From Whitmania pigra (taxonomy: Eukaryota; Annelida; Clitellata; Hirudinida; Haemopidae), in contig JAJTWR010000159.1 of the NCBI GenBank assembly GCA_021613335.1, forward strand, positions 2,390,001-2,454,000: a stretch of 64,000 nucleotides of DNA. Direction: 5' to 3'. Shown piece by piece: positions 13,986 through 28,147 of this stretch. The position numbers and the translations under genes were made by a program. How positions within the stretch are numbered: position 1 is the stretch's first letter; the number at the start of each line of letters is the position of its first letter. The notes beneath the pieces are model-generated. The model worked only from the letters and a program-made list of their open reading frames with translations. It was not told the origin of the DNA and searched no databases.

Positions 13986-14840
13986 TGTTTACAAATTCAA
14001 TGTTCCGATGGAACTTTAAATGCTTATTTCAGTTTTAAACCCCTCACAAAATCATCCACAGAACCACTTCACATCAAAGTCAACCAAACTTCTCCTCTAA
14101 TTCCTCTTCTTTGCAGTTATTTCGAAGTTGTAACACAGACAGCGAAAGTTTATCGACAACTTCAAATTTAGTATTGAAACGTCTCACACTTCAACTTGAC
14201 AGTGTAGGGGACACAACGTGATACTGAAATGTACGACGAATATCGCTGAAAAGAACAATTCACGAAAAAAGAGCCGCGCGACCACTCGCTCGAGACAATT
14301 GTGTTATTATTATTATTTTTTTTAATTTTATTTTTATCTTATTTTATTTTTTTTTGTTCTTGTTATTATTATTGTCATCTTTATTTGACATACTTGCATC
14401 TCGAATAACAATTTTCAAACAAAACTTTTCCCGAGTCTCAGTGGAAAAAACTCTCTAAATTCTTTTATTTAATGAAAACTTTAAAATAATTATAGAAACT
14501 ACATTGATAGCAGAAGTTATAAAAGTACTAAGATTTTAAATAATTTTTCCAAACACTACAGAAAGCATAGTTTCAAGAAGTAATTCAATTACTGAAGAAA
14601 GCAACTTCCAAAATGAAGAAAACCAGTTGATGATTTTTCCCCACCGCGCTTACTAAACTCTTAACAATCTCTTTACAAACGATAGAAAGTTGGGCTTTGA
14701 ATCAGCTTCGAATCAGCGAAAGTTTTACCCTTTAAGCCTAAGTTTAAAGGATTTGTTGACTCGACCAGCTGTAAGAGCTTGCATAAGGAAACAATCTTAC
14801 TGAAGGGGATTTATTTTTATGCTATTATTTATTATTATTA
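13986..14840. other. Non-coding flank of the LINE block
   Basis: Mostly unique AT-rich DNA, perhaps LINE 5' UTR at its left end. A short TTATTATTATT plus T-rich stretch lies at about 14300-14375. I see no gene. Confidence 0.4.
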
Positions 14841-16362
14841 TTATTTTTATTAATTCAACACAACCGCAACGGTCGGAAAGTCAATGACGCCAGGTCTCAA
14901 CAAGAGTCCACAGGCAACAAAACTAGCATGCATGTCATCTTAAATCCTAAAAATAAAGTCGAAACAAAACAAAACAAAAATTCTGTCGTTCTTGTTTAAC
15001 TGAAATGTCATCCCAGAATCTTTCTGAGTATATGGGCAGTTCCATTCAATGCAATCTTTTGTATTTCATATTGGTTCGGCCTTCCTGGGATCTGCTCCAG
15101 CTCTTTCCTGTAGTTTTCTGGAATTGTTCCTAATGCTCCCACGATGACTGGTATTGTTTTGACTTCAACTTTCCACATTCTACTGACTTCAATTTGTAAA
15201 TCTTTATATTTAAGAATTTTTTCATTTAATTTTTTTATAACATTTTGGTCGTCAGGTATGGAAATTTCAATCAACAGGCAACAATTTTCCTTTCTATCCA
15301 AAAATATGATGTCCGGTCTGTTAGCAAGTACTGTTCTGTCCGTTAGTACACCTTGGTCCCACATAAGAGTGACGTCATCGATACTCACCACAGGATCAGG
15401 CTTATGTAAATAATATTTCTCAACTACTGGGACATCGAAACTTTTACATATTTTCCAATGGATGTACGCAGCAACTTTATTGTGTCTTTCAGTATATTCT
15501 GTTGGAGCAAGCATCTGGCATCCTGCAATTACGTGTCCTATGTGTTCCTCTGCTCTGTGGCACAATCTGCACAAGCTGCTCACATCTTGCTTCAATATGT
15601 GTTTTTGGTAATATCTTGTTTTCAAGGCCTGATCCTGCGCCGCTATGATTAAACTCTCAGTCTCCCCTTTCAATCCACTACGGTTGAGCCATGAAACTGT
15701 CAGTTCTTTACTAATTCCTATCTTTTCCACATTCCTCAGAAACTGTCCGTGCAGGGGTTTTCTTTTTATTTCTTCCAACTTTTCTACTTGCATCCTTTTT
15801 GTTAATTCATCGGTCATTTTCATTCCAACGTTCTTCTTCAGCGCGTATTTATTTTGAATTTTGCTTGATTCTTTCAAGATTGAGTATTTTTTCTTGAGAC
15901 TGTCGTTCAGTTTTACTATTTGGATTAACCCACTGTTTTGTGATTCGATATATTCTGACAGACCCAGTATAGCCTGTTGATATACTGACCAAATCTCAAG
16001 TAACCCTCTACCACCATTCTTTCTTTTAATGTACAACCTCTGCACATCACCTCTCGGGTGGTGCATTCCATTTATTGTTAGAATCTTTCTTGTCTTTCTG
16101 TCAATTTTATCTATTTCTGATTTTAACCATTCGATTATTCCGAAGCCGTAAGTGAGAACTGGCACTGCCAAACTGTTAATGGCCATGATTTTGTTCCTTG
16201 CGTTGAGTTCGGTTGCCAATATTTTCCTTATTCGTCGGTAATATTCTTTTTTTACAATTTCTTTCATGACTTTGTTGTTTACACCACCTTTCTCTTCCAT
16301 GCCAAGATATTTGTAAAGTTCATCTGCATCTAGTGATCTAATTTGGAGAGAATCTTTAAGCT

Positions 16363-16365
<3 letters not shown>
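14840..16365 (-). mobile_element. 5'-truncated endonuclease-type LINE with intact C-terminal frame
   Basis: The minus-strand frame is open from the edge of a TTA microsatellite at about 16365 to the stop at 15008, some 452 codons without a break; the first ATG is at 16300. It starts in the RT thumb (ELYKYLGMEE, an RT-thumb hallmark) and continues through a helical region (YGFGIIEW) to a CCHC knuckle (CRLCHRAEEHIGHVIAGC). A restriction-like endonuclease follows (RPDIIFLDRKENCCLLIEIS), and the family's common C-terminus comes last (ending TAHILRKILG). The 3' UTR runs to about 14850, where the strand reads AATAAAAATAATAATAATAA. RT motifs A-C are absent, so the copy is truncated at the 5' end. 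It differs in sequence from the R2-like pair to the left. The unbroken frame suggests a recent insertion. Confidence 0.9.
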
Positions 16366-16558
<193 letters not shown>

Positions 16559-16659
16559 TGTTAATGTATTTAAATACACAACAAGACTTGGGGTACTTGG
16601 TACTTGTGATAGTACTCGGATCTTGAGTAATAGTACTCAGAATTTGTTCCCATGTCACA

Positions 16660-16745
16660 TGTCTATATTGATCTATACCTTTATCCATCTATTTCGAACT
16701 ATCTTTCTATCACTCTATCATCTATATATCTATATTTATTGTGGA
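16660..16745. repeat. Degenerate CTAT-rich tract
   Basis: Imperfect (CTAT/CTATC)n, for example CTATCACTCTATCATCTAT. The rest of 16560-17335 holds no coding frame I can support and should contain the promoter of the next gene. Confidence 0.7.
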
Positions 16746-17335
16746 TATTTAAATATTAGCAATACTTCTGATAAACATTATTATTCTATGAATTATTAGT
16801 TGTTTAGTGATCGTATCACAGTACATTGTCCTTCTTTTTGTTTAACCAACTTATATTTCTTGTGCAACAGATGTCCACTTCACCTAATTCATCACCGACA
16901 CCTTCATTGCTCATTCCTTTTGATCATTCTCTTTGTAGATTGCAGTCTTGTTGAAAGAACCGGCTTGTCAACCAATTATTAATTGCGCATGCCCAGCAAA
17001 CATTGGATCTGGTTGTACTCTAAACTGCAAGATGGTGGGTCTAGGTCTCAAAAATACGCCTTAAAAAGTATAATGTCTCGCCTTTTATGAATATTAAGAC
17101 CTATAAAATGTCATTTTTAGGGTGTTCTTGAAAGTCCCTCTTGCGTAAAACGTTTGGTAATAAGCAGACCCCCACAGACTAAAAGCCATTCATTCGTTTG
17201 TCTGCCTATTAACGAAAACGCCTCTTTTGTTACGCTTCAATTACGAATCAAGAGGAATTTATTTTCAACTTCGTAGAGCGGAACATTTTTCTTTCGCAGA
17301 GTTTAATCAACATTTCGCACTTGGTGTAATTCTAA

Positions 17336-20300
17336 ATGTTTTCGATCTATTTCCTTCTGTTGTTTGGTAAGTTACATTTCTCAGAATAAAAGTGAACGGG
17401 AAGCAATAAACTACATTATTATTAAAGATTACAACGTGTTTCATTTCCAGTTAATTATTTCAAGAACTCGTACAGTGCTGGGGAGTCTTATGCCCTGACT
17501 TTCATGAATATCACATCTGATGGGGAAGATAATGCTGGATTCACACAAATATTTGTTTATTCCAACGACCTTGTTAAAGCCAGATTATTGGTTGGTTGAG
17601 AAAGTTTGGAACGAATTTCCATTTTATTGCCTCTTATTTATTTTTGTATTATTTATTCTTTTAAAACCTATATTATATTAATATTTAATGACTAATAACA
17701 AATAATAATATTGCATACAACAAATTTGAATTTATGTTCTGTTTCCGTTTGCAGGGAATCAATCACACATTTCCTTTGTTCATCGAAGTTGGAGCCAATA
17801 TGGGACTCGAATATAACAAAACTGAAGACTTTGCAACAAATAAAGTAAAATCATTTAAAATTGCTTAAAGTAAATCATGCAAATCTAAAATAAACAAGAT
17901 TTTGCAATTAAAGGTTACCATAGCCAATGAATTTACTAAGACGGATGATTTGGGGATATCAGCATACAGCGGGTCAGACGTGTCTATCATCGGAGTGAAG
18001 AGTGATAGAGGGTCAACAGATGCATTTCTAGCCCTGAGAACAGTCACAACCAGCAAAGAATATGTTGTGGCTTTATGGCCGTACGGAATCACCTCTGCTT
18101 TAAAACAGTTTGTCAATTTAGAATATGCAATAATCATAAATAACAATTTCAGAAACAAAGCAGTCTTCCAGGGATCAATACAGATCATTGGAGTTTTGAA
18201 CGGAACGTGTGTTGAGGTGTACAAAATATTCGAAGGAAGCAAATTCGTTCCAGTTCATTTCGATTCTATTGACGAATTTGGTGTTCTGAGGTTTTTCCAG
18301 CGTTTCAAAATAGATCAGGATGGTAAACAAACCAATGACTTGGAGGATCTGACAGGGTATTATGTCAATGCGTCGAGACCAGTCAGGGTTAAAAAAATTT
18401 AATTTATTTACAAAAAAGATGTTTACTAAATTGTGTTTTAAAGCTGTCTTTATAAATGTTAACATTCGTAATTAAAAAAAAAAATTCGAGCTTAAAAATG
18501 TTTTTTTTAATATTCAGGTAATTGTCGGACACGAGTGTGCTAACGTGCCTGCGAATGTCGGATACTGCGATCACATAGCAGAGCAGATTCCCGCTTTGCT
18601 CCAACTCGGCAGACGATACTTGGTACCTCCGATAGCGGGCAGACGTTTAAATGCTGGATACATCATCAGGGTGGTTGGTGCTCAAAAGGGTTCCTCAACT
18701 TCAGTGAATGTGAAGTCTTACCAGCAGAAGACCTTACGATTTGGAGAATATTTGGAGGTCGATGTGCCAAACAACATGGAGGCTGTCCTTATAACATGCG
18801 ATACAAATTGTCTGGTTATGCAGTACAACAAGGGTCTATAGCTTTTATTTATTGTTGATTTAGAATTTTCAAGCTCATATCCTAACGTCTAAAATGTTCA
18901 TTTTTATATAAAGACTTTTAATATTTATTCGTATCAAAATTCCATGTTTGCATGAGTTAATTACTAAATGATCCAACCACAACTTCATTACTTTTACTAT
19001 TAATTCAGGTTTTGCTACAATCAATGAGCAAACAGACACTCCAACGGATCCATTTATGATGACTGTAACAGCGTCAGACAGATTCACTGATGTTGCACCA
19101 TTCGCAACTCCAAGTTACTGTGATGTTGCTTTGGTTAGATTTAAAGTATTTAAGTCTAACGTCACTATGACTATTTGTTATTTATTGTGTTGTCAACATT
19201 CCTTAAACAGAAAAGAAAAGACTTTGACGACTACGCATCTGTCGTTACGTTCAGCGCCTATCGTGACTTCATATTTTACGACGGTCAACAGCTGACGAAG
19301 TTATTTCCATCTACGTCTTGGAATCAAGTGGAAGAATTTTCCGTGATTTCATTCAATGTCTCTCATAAATTCCACGTCATCAGTTCGTCGATGGGTTCAT
19401 TCGCTGCTTACGTTTACGGCCATTCCGTTCTCACTAGCAGTCCCAGTGGATATGGTTTTGCCGCAAATTATAACGGTATTTGTTTTATTGGATTACTAAT
19501 TATAATAAAATAATTGACTAAAAAAGGATAGCCTCGTGAAAGCCACATTCATTTATTTAGTGAGCGGAGAATCAGTTGATTTCGGATGGAAGAATTCACA
19601 AGACTTGCTTGCTAATTATCTCCTTGTCAACCCATCCAAGTTCTGCAGCAGTAACTCAACGAGTTTAGGTGCTTTCAAATGATTCATGACAAACATTCAT
19701 TTTTGCATATGAATCTGTAGTGACTGTACATCCATACGAAGGATGTTTTGTTTACATTCTCCGAGTTTTTACCGCGCTGATGCTTTTCATTGTCGTCAAT
19801 CCGTTTATGAGTTATACCGATTGTACTTTCGATTAAAAGTCAAGTGTTAGCCTGGTTTAACACTTCAAATCACATCACTATTTATCTTAACTAGGCATTT
19901 TCTGATAATAATTGATGTAAAAATATCTGAAATATGATTTGAAATGAAACAAATTATAGTTGCATTAAATATTTAATTTATTTGTTTATAAATCCCAGAT
20001 ACAATAATCTCCAATTCAAGCCATGCCTCCTTCCCTATCCTGCTCGACATAGAAATTGCTTCCGTGGAATTGACTGAGAACTGCGTATCCAGATTACGCA
20101 CACAGCTTGACCTTGCCTCTGAGAACATCCGTCAGAAAATAAACCAATGGATTTGCATGAAGTTAAATTGCAGCTACTTGAGTAGTTTTGTCGTTGCCAT
20201 AAACAACATCTCATTTTCTTTTAACAAGGATAATCAGGTGTGGTTATAACATGACGATTGACTGATATATTACATTATTAATGTTTTAGTTTTTCATTAT

Positions 20301-20737
20301 AGGAATTATTACTATTATATTTATTACCTAGTAGCGTAAAATCATTCTATGCTTTGATTTTAGATAAAATGCTAAACATTTAAATAATTTTCGTTTTAAT
20401 TTAGCGGAATATAATATAACGTAATATAATATAACGTAATATATAATAAATAATGACGATATAGGTCTGGTATTTAAATAAATGTAATCTACATTTATTT
20501 CAGGGAAAATATTCTGGTATTACAATGCAAGTGGAAGTTATAGCAACTTATGAAGCATTGGCGAGTGAGTTGGCAACCTGCCGTTTGGAGATAAAAAATT
20601 ATTTGTCCTACTATTCAAACTGGTTATCCTTGAACCAACTTCTTGCTGGAAGTTCAAATTATGGTTGCCCCTCAAATTTTAGCTTCAAAACCAGCAGATT
20701 GAGCAGCAGCAATGAAACGTTTTGCAGGAATAAATAG
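17336..20737 (+). CDS. Secreted protein with IgGFc-binding (FCGBP N-terminal) domain
   Basis: Proteins with this domain are secreted, often into mucus, but the exact role here is unknown. The start codon at 17336 opens a hydrophobic leader (MFSIYFLLLF). Ten exons are proposed: 17336-17366, 17451-17590, 17755-17844, 17914-18387, 18518-18833, 19009-19133, 19211-19475, about 19533-19668, 19999-20237 and 20504-20737. Domain hallmarks include EYVVALWPYG, the paired-Cys stretch VGHECANVPANVGYCDHI, and SFAAYVYGHSV near the end of the domain. Exons 9-10 encode a Cys-poor C-terminal part without clear resemblance. All junctions keep phase except exon 7 to exon 8: exon 7 ends in phase 1, whereas the open frame of exon 8 needs a different phase. 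This could be a frameshift, a sequence error or a missed exon; alternatively a shorter form stops at 19511-19513. The N-terminal eight exons are the safer part. Confidence 0.82.
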
Positions 20738-20989
20738 TTTCGCCAGCACAATATCCACTTCAACATGAATTTTTATTGTTTTGTAATTTTATGTTTATTT
20801 TTTATGGTTTTAAAGTCTTCCGGTGTTCATCTGGTTCTTTGACATCTCATTCGTTACACCAATAAATGTCCGTCATTGTTTGCTTAGTTTTTTTAAGGGT
20901 TATCATTAAGAGTTAACATGAAATGCAAAATGTACTTTTTTAATTACGTAAATGTTTGACTAGATGTTTGGTCATGATTTTGCTGATTT
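20738..20989. other. Short intergenic stretch
   Basis: 3' flank of the IgGFc-domain gene, with an AATAAA at about 20860. No other feature seen. Confidence 0.4.
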
Positions 20990-21960
20990 AAGGAGTTTTT
21001 TGGTTATTCTTGATCCCTCTTATCCAGAGATATTCCAGTAACTAAAGCTAACTCGTCAACCTTCGTAGTTTATATCACTGGTCGCGGGCCTGAGGTTTTG
21101 CACCACTGGCCTAGATGATCATGTCCCATCGAAGCAAATATGACAAAATAAGTTCCTGAAAAAGCGCTTGCAATTGAAACTGCTACAATTTTTAATAAAA
21201 TTTTCAGTGAAATTAGAAGATTTGGAAATAAGTCATTTTCATAAAACGCAATAAAACCAAGAAGATTCAATGGAGTTTCTGCTAAAACTTCATTCCGGTT
21301 ACTGAGCAATTTCTGTAAAGAGTTCGTGCCCATTGATGTCCGTGTCCTAGTAATTTCCAAAATCTGTGCAATTTGACAAATTGCATATCAGATAGAATAA
21401 TTTTAAAGTCCAGGAGCAATCCAAATTTGTGCTCAGGTCTTTTAGTCGTAAAAAATATCTCCATCTTCTGTTGACGTAGATCAAATATACTCTTCATAAC
21501 CCACACATTTTCTTCTTCTGCTGAAAGTCCTGCATCTCTTGCCAGTTCGCCATGAATCTTCCAACGTCACCTTCTTCTGTCCACCCTCAATCCCAGGCTG
21601 TGCATTTTGTTTTGGAGTATTCTTGGCTCAACTTGGCTCAAATGAAGTTTGACAAGTTCTTGCTCAAAAGATTCAATATCAGTTGCTTTTTCCTTGAAAT
21701 GTATAGTAGCATCTTGTAAGCGCACCTATAAACAACCACTTTTTCCAAGAATGGCATTCCCGAAAACTGTGAAGTTAAAATTTAGTACGCCAGAAACTGT
21801 TCTGCATCACTTCTAGTTTAGGCGTCATAGTTAAGTCCTCCGATAATTTGTCTGGCAGCCTTAATATAGTTCATCCAGTCCTTCATTGATTCTGATCGTG
21901 CGCTCCAACGTGTTTCAGACACCCGCTTTACGCTGTTATGGGCAGAGCTTTTTTAACTTG
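20990..21960 (-). pseudogene. Fossil hAT transposase (ZMYM1-like)
   Basis: Read on the minus strand in several frames. At about 21830-21945 the piece SVKRVSETRWSARSESMKDW matches the hAT/ZMYM1 core preceding the insertion domain. The frame at 21282-21506 ends in the pre-C-terminal segment (RPEHKFGLLLDF), and 21070-21360 carries the start of the dimerisation region (NDLFPNLLISLKILLKI, then VSIASAFSGTY where active copies have a SAERSFS-like motif). Frameshifts and stops break it repeatedly. Near 21072-21110 a sequence reading GGCCCGCGACCA on the minus strand resembles the terminus of a different hAT element, perhaps nested. Nothing here could encode an active enzyme. Confidence 0.72.
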
Positions 21961-22249
21961 TCCAAAGTGGACGCTGATATAGCCGCTGCAGTCATTTTGT
22001 GATCGATTTATTACCTTTCTTCGGTTATCACATTGCATTACTCCCTTAAATATCATTATATAAATTATTGTAATTTAATCTAAGCATCCAATTACGCTGC
22101 TAACTTTACTCACTCTCAAAAAAAAAAATTCCTGCGTGTAGCGTTGTGTACCGTATAACTCTCATACAGATATTATTTTCAAAAATTTCAAATTACTCAA
22201 AGTTCACCAGATAAATCTCCTCCATGCTGGTAGCTTCAAGTACAAACTT

Positions 22250-22480
22250 GATCACGTGTTGCCTGCATCATTTGGATGTATGTTCTCAAAAGTCTCATCC
22301 TTCCATTTATATAATATTCGTTCATTTCGGGATTATAGAACCGCTTTTGCTAAATCGAATGTTAAACGCCGCTCCATAATTTGTTTAGGTCCAACCGTCT
22401 ACTCTATGAAACCATTTTACACACCTGGTCAATCAAACATTTACTCTTTCACCATAACCTTGCCAAGGCCTGCATAATGC
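22250..22480 (+). mobile_element. LINE RT C-terminal tail fragment
   Basis: The frame at 22256-22477 contains DYRTAFAKSNVKRRSIICLG followed by PTVYS, which resembles the last segment of CR1/L2/jockey-type ORF2 proteins (the usual form is a conserved 'GP.VWNSLP' motif). The normal Trp-Asn is replaced. No RT core lies upstream, so only a tail remains. The flanks 21960-22250 and 22480-22756 hold nothing I can identify. Confidence 0.6.
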
Positions 22481-22756
22481 AGCAATCAATTCATCCGCTT
22501 TTTGAATTTGCTTTATTTATAATTGGACAGCGGGAGTTTTCCCTTTAGGATGTTTCCTGTTCATGGTTGATATTATGTAATTTTTGAAGTACAAATAAAT
22601 AATTAATTAATTTAAACATAAACATAATTTAAATTTTATTTTTAATTACTCATTAAATATCAGTAATGTTTTAGCTAATATAAATAAATAAAATTACATC
22701 TAATCTCATAATCACAGAAGATCATGTAAACAGGGCGATAAAATGAGCTCTTCATA

Positions 22757-24282
<1,526 letters not shown>

Positions 24283-24445
24283 AGCTATGGTCAGCTTGAA
24301 AGTCAAGGTTCTGCCACCTCAAATGAAACTTTATTAATATAATTTTTTTTATTTAAATCTGCAACAATATTAATTATTTTTATTCACTACCAAATCCAAA
24401 CTATGAACAAATAAAATAATAAGTCTTGTTGGTGTTTGGTGCAGA

Positions 24446-25109
<664 letters not shown>

Positions 25110-25381
25110 TTTTAATGTAATCTTCGAAACCGACGAAGAGTCAAGAAACTTCTGTATCCAAGATAAACAATTTCATATAGTGATGGCTATTAACGTTTAA
25201 ATTATTTTTATATATTAAATTTATATAATTGCTTATATGCGTGCATATTAGTTTAGTATATATAAATAGCGTGAAATAAGTTACGAAAATATAGTTAATT
25301 CGAAATGAATCATTTTTAGCGAACGGTTTATCACACATTAATCTTCTTAACATACTCCGAATAAAATGTTATGTTATGTTA
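25110..25381. other. Upstream region of the dynein light chain gene
   Basis: AT-rich, presumably the DYNLT promoter and 5' UTR. No other feature seen. Confidence 0.4.
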
Positions 25382-26227
25382 ACATGGTTCGTACAGGTCC
25401 TAAATTTTCGAAATTCGGTTTTTTAGTACTGAAAAGTCCTTAAAAAATGAGGGAGGTCCTAAAAATTGCTATAAAGTCCCAAAAATCGTAAAGATTCTAA
25501 AAATAATAATGTTCTGAGATTTTATTAGTGACAGTTTTGTCGAAATAGCAATTAGCGGGAAATCAGTCCTTCTGTTCTATCGGTCCCTTTGTTCTAGTTG
25601 ATTTGTGAAAATCAAAAAGAGATGAGCTTGAATGCAAGGAGGATGATTAGAGTCCATATCAACAGTGTTGGAGGTGCACATTGGTGCAATTTTAAGATTG
25701 ATAAATCTGTCCTTTTAAAGGATCAAGGCATTTTAAAGCATCAAGGCAGATGTTTAAATTTTATTTGGAAGCATTTTATGAGAGAGAGAGAGACAGGTAG
25801 CTGTAACCTCAAAACGAAAAACAGATGAAGATGACATGATCGTGCTGAAAAAGAAGCTTAAGATTCGAAAACATGACAGGGATATGCTGGACAGAGAATG
25901 TCAAATATTAACGGATATTAACTGCAAAAACCAGGAACAATGATCTCTTGGTTCAGACGAACAGCCTGAAGAAAAATAGTGAAGCAAAAGCTGTAGAAAT
26001 TGCTTCTTTAGAGAAAGACCTAGAGTTGATTTTTTGTTTAAACAAATTGATATTATGAACTTTCATGTGTTACTATCCTGTGTTATACTTCTAAATTGAA
26101 TAATGAATGATTAAAATCTAAATATCGTTTTGTTATTATTGTTGGCCCTAAAAAATGGATTAGAAGGTCCTAAAAAGTTCTAAAAAAGTCCTAAATTTTG
26201 GCTTTCAAGTTCCTGTATGAGCCATGT
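25382..26227 (+). mobile_element. DNA-transposon copy with AGTCCTAAA-type ends and a transposase tail
   Basis: The ends are imperfect inverted repeats: ACATGGTTCGTACAGG at 25382 and, reversed, ACATGGCTCATACAGG at 26212-26227 (14 of 16 match). Inside each end are repeated AGGTCCTAAA and AAGTCCTAAA words. The 25598-25960 region has a decayed protein tail (RRMIRVHINSVGGA, then a Lys-rich helical part KRKTDEDDMIVLKKKLKIRK). It resembles the extreme C-terminus of a transposase whose preceding part is seen in the copy at 63658. I did not find a convincing target duplication. At about 845 bp the copy is internally deleted or 5'-truncated. Confidence 0.72.
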
Positions 26228-26361
26228 GTTAAGTTGGCCGGCAACTTCGTTTTTGATGCGGCGTTAACCCTCATCCGTTCCCCGACTTTTGATCAAATGG
26301 CGATAGCTTACACCTGCCTACGCCATAAGGTCAGTGAACAACCAGTTGACCTCCATTGGCT

Positions 26362-26464
26362 GGACCATAGAGGAGTATGGGTCTACCATAAGGGGTATGA
26401 GTCGACCATGGGGGTATTGGTCGACCGTAAGTGGTTAGGGTCGACCATAGGAGGTATGGGTCGA
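26362..26464. repeat. Minisatellite, about five 20-bp units
   Basis: Five diverged units of 19-20 bp with the pattern CGACCATA-GGGGTATGGGT. The units keep a purine-rich strand bias. It lies just right of the transposon copy. Confidence 0.85.
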
Positions 26465-26479
26465 ACAGAGGGTGGTGAG

Positions 26480-26890
26480 GGCTTCGCAGCCTCTTTAAAA
26501 AGAGATGTCAAACTCCCAAGTGAGACATTCTTGCAGAGGCAAATGACTGGACCGTCGCAGCCGACACTAGAAGGCCCCAGGTGATGATAAAAAGTGACAA
26601 GAGGCCAGATTTGGTGCTCGTGTCGAGAATGACGGATGCCATCATTCTGGTGGAGCTGATGGTACCATGGGAGGACAGGTTACAACGCATCAACGCGCTC
26701 AAAGCGGATAAGTATGCAGATCTGTCGATGGACCTGGAAGCGAAAGAATACCTCTTCCCCATTGAGGTTGGCGCAAGGGGCGTAGTCGGCAGGTCGACTT
26801 AAGCTTTCCTCAACAAAATTGGATATTCTAGCCGCGAAAGAACAAGGATAGCCTATATGTCTGAAGCGGCATCATTCTAAATCTGGCACA
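26480..26890 (+). mobile_element. C-terminal fragment of another endonuclease-type LINE protein
   Basis: A coding stretch running across two frames reads EANDWTVAADTRRPQVM, then RPDLVLVSRMTDAIILVEL, MVPWEDRLQR, and KYADLSMDLEAK, then FPIEVGARGVVGRST. It resembles the C-terminal region found downstream of reverse transcriptases in several invertebrate LINEs and has a PD...E-K-like pattern. The frame is broken near 26800 and again before 26870. The clade is not determined. Downstream to 27400 I see only short, weak frames. Confidence 0.62.
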
Positions 26891-27404
26891 TGACGAACCA
26901 GAAGATGTCTTAAGAGGCCACTTCAGAAAAACCGTCGTTCTCCGGTGTGACCGATTTATCGAACGACGGAGCCAAATCATTGGAGAGACGCGGTATTGTC
27001 CGGAGAAATGGACCAAACCGCGGTCGCGCAAGGGCCCGAGGTCGAGTCTCGAAAATGCCTATCCAGCTGTCGCTATAAAGCAATTATAAGGCCCAGTTTT
27101 CACATATTGAGTACACCGCATGAAGAAGCCACTGAAAACTTTCATGACAGCTGCAGGCAACTGGGGTGGAGGCGATCGACATTCTCTATTTCTATAATAA
27201 ATATAATGGTGCTGTTGTTGTATTTGTAAATAAATATAAGAAATATAATGCCCGCCCCACCCCCACCCAAAACTCAATGATATTCCAAGGGACGAAACGT
27301 TTGACGACTGGAGAATCTCATCTGAGGATCCCTTTCTGAGCTCCAAAGCGGAGTAATAAAAAAAAAGAAACTACATAAGTACACGAATGAAAACTGGTAA
27401 CATT

Positions 27405-27560
27405 AAAAAGTTGTGTTCAGTAACTGTAACTGTAATTGATAACTGGAAAGTTGTAACTGGAGACTGGAAAGATTGCCTGAAGTTAACTTTAACTTTAACT
27501 GCAACTGGAAAGTACTAACTGTAACTCAAACTCTAATGGAAAAGTCCTAACTTGAATAAC
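27405..27560. repeat. Degenerate AACTGTAACTGGAAAG-type repeat
   Basis: Short words TAACTGTAACTG, AACTGGAAAGT and AACTTTAACTTTAACT recur in irregular order over about 155 bp, like the subterminal repeats of a DNA transposon. No terminal inverted repeat or target duplication was found. Confidence 0.6.
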
Positions 27561-27598
27561 ACTACTCCATAGCATGACTAGGTCACAACTAGAGAATA

Positions 27599-28147
27599 TT
27601 AACATAAAAAACATTGCTGTTGCTGTTCCAACAAGGAGTCTGTTCCAGACAGCTGGAGAGGCGTACAAGAAGTCTCTGTTTGGGGAGATGATCCATGTAC
27701 CGGTTGGTGAAGTTGAGTGGCTGACGATGAGCGAAGACCAGGTATTTGGCGGCGGTCTATTAGATGATGGAGATAAGGTGGAGTGGATGTCGCTAGAGTG
27801 TGATATGTCATGAGGGCGATTTTGAAGGTGATACGACTACGAATCGGCGACCAGTGCAATTTCTTTAGACAGTCCGTGTTCTTGAGGGTAAGGTTGAGGA
27901 GAACATGCCTGGCAAGCATGTTTAGGACGCGTTGCAAGGACTGAATTAAAGAAGCAGATGTGTCATAAAGAAGCGAGTTACAATAGTCTTGACGAGAGAG
28001 AATAAGGAAGCACATAGGGGCAGAAGTTATATCAACGGAGAGTAGTCGGCGTATGTGCCGGAATGCCCAGATGAAGTGATTGCAGGATTTGACAATAGAA
28101 GCGGAATGTTCCTTAAAGGTGAGGTGTGAATCAAAAATAATACACAA
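27599..28147 (-). mobile_element. LINE (CR1/L2-like) RT C-terminal remnant
   Basis: The minus-strand frame of 182 codons carries the segments IIFDSHLTFKEHSASIVKSC, FRHIRRLLSVD, LSRQDYCNSLLY, LKKLHWSPIRSRITFKIALM and TYHTLATSTPPYLHHLI. This is the connection region after the RT of CR1/L2-type elements. There is no RT core and the frame degenerates at both ends. The following 28148-28697, up to the innexin start, shows no identifiable feature. Confidence 0.88.
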
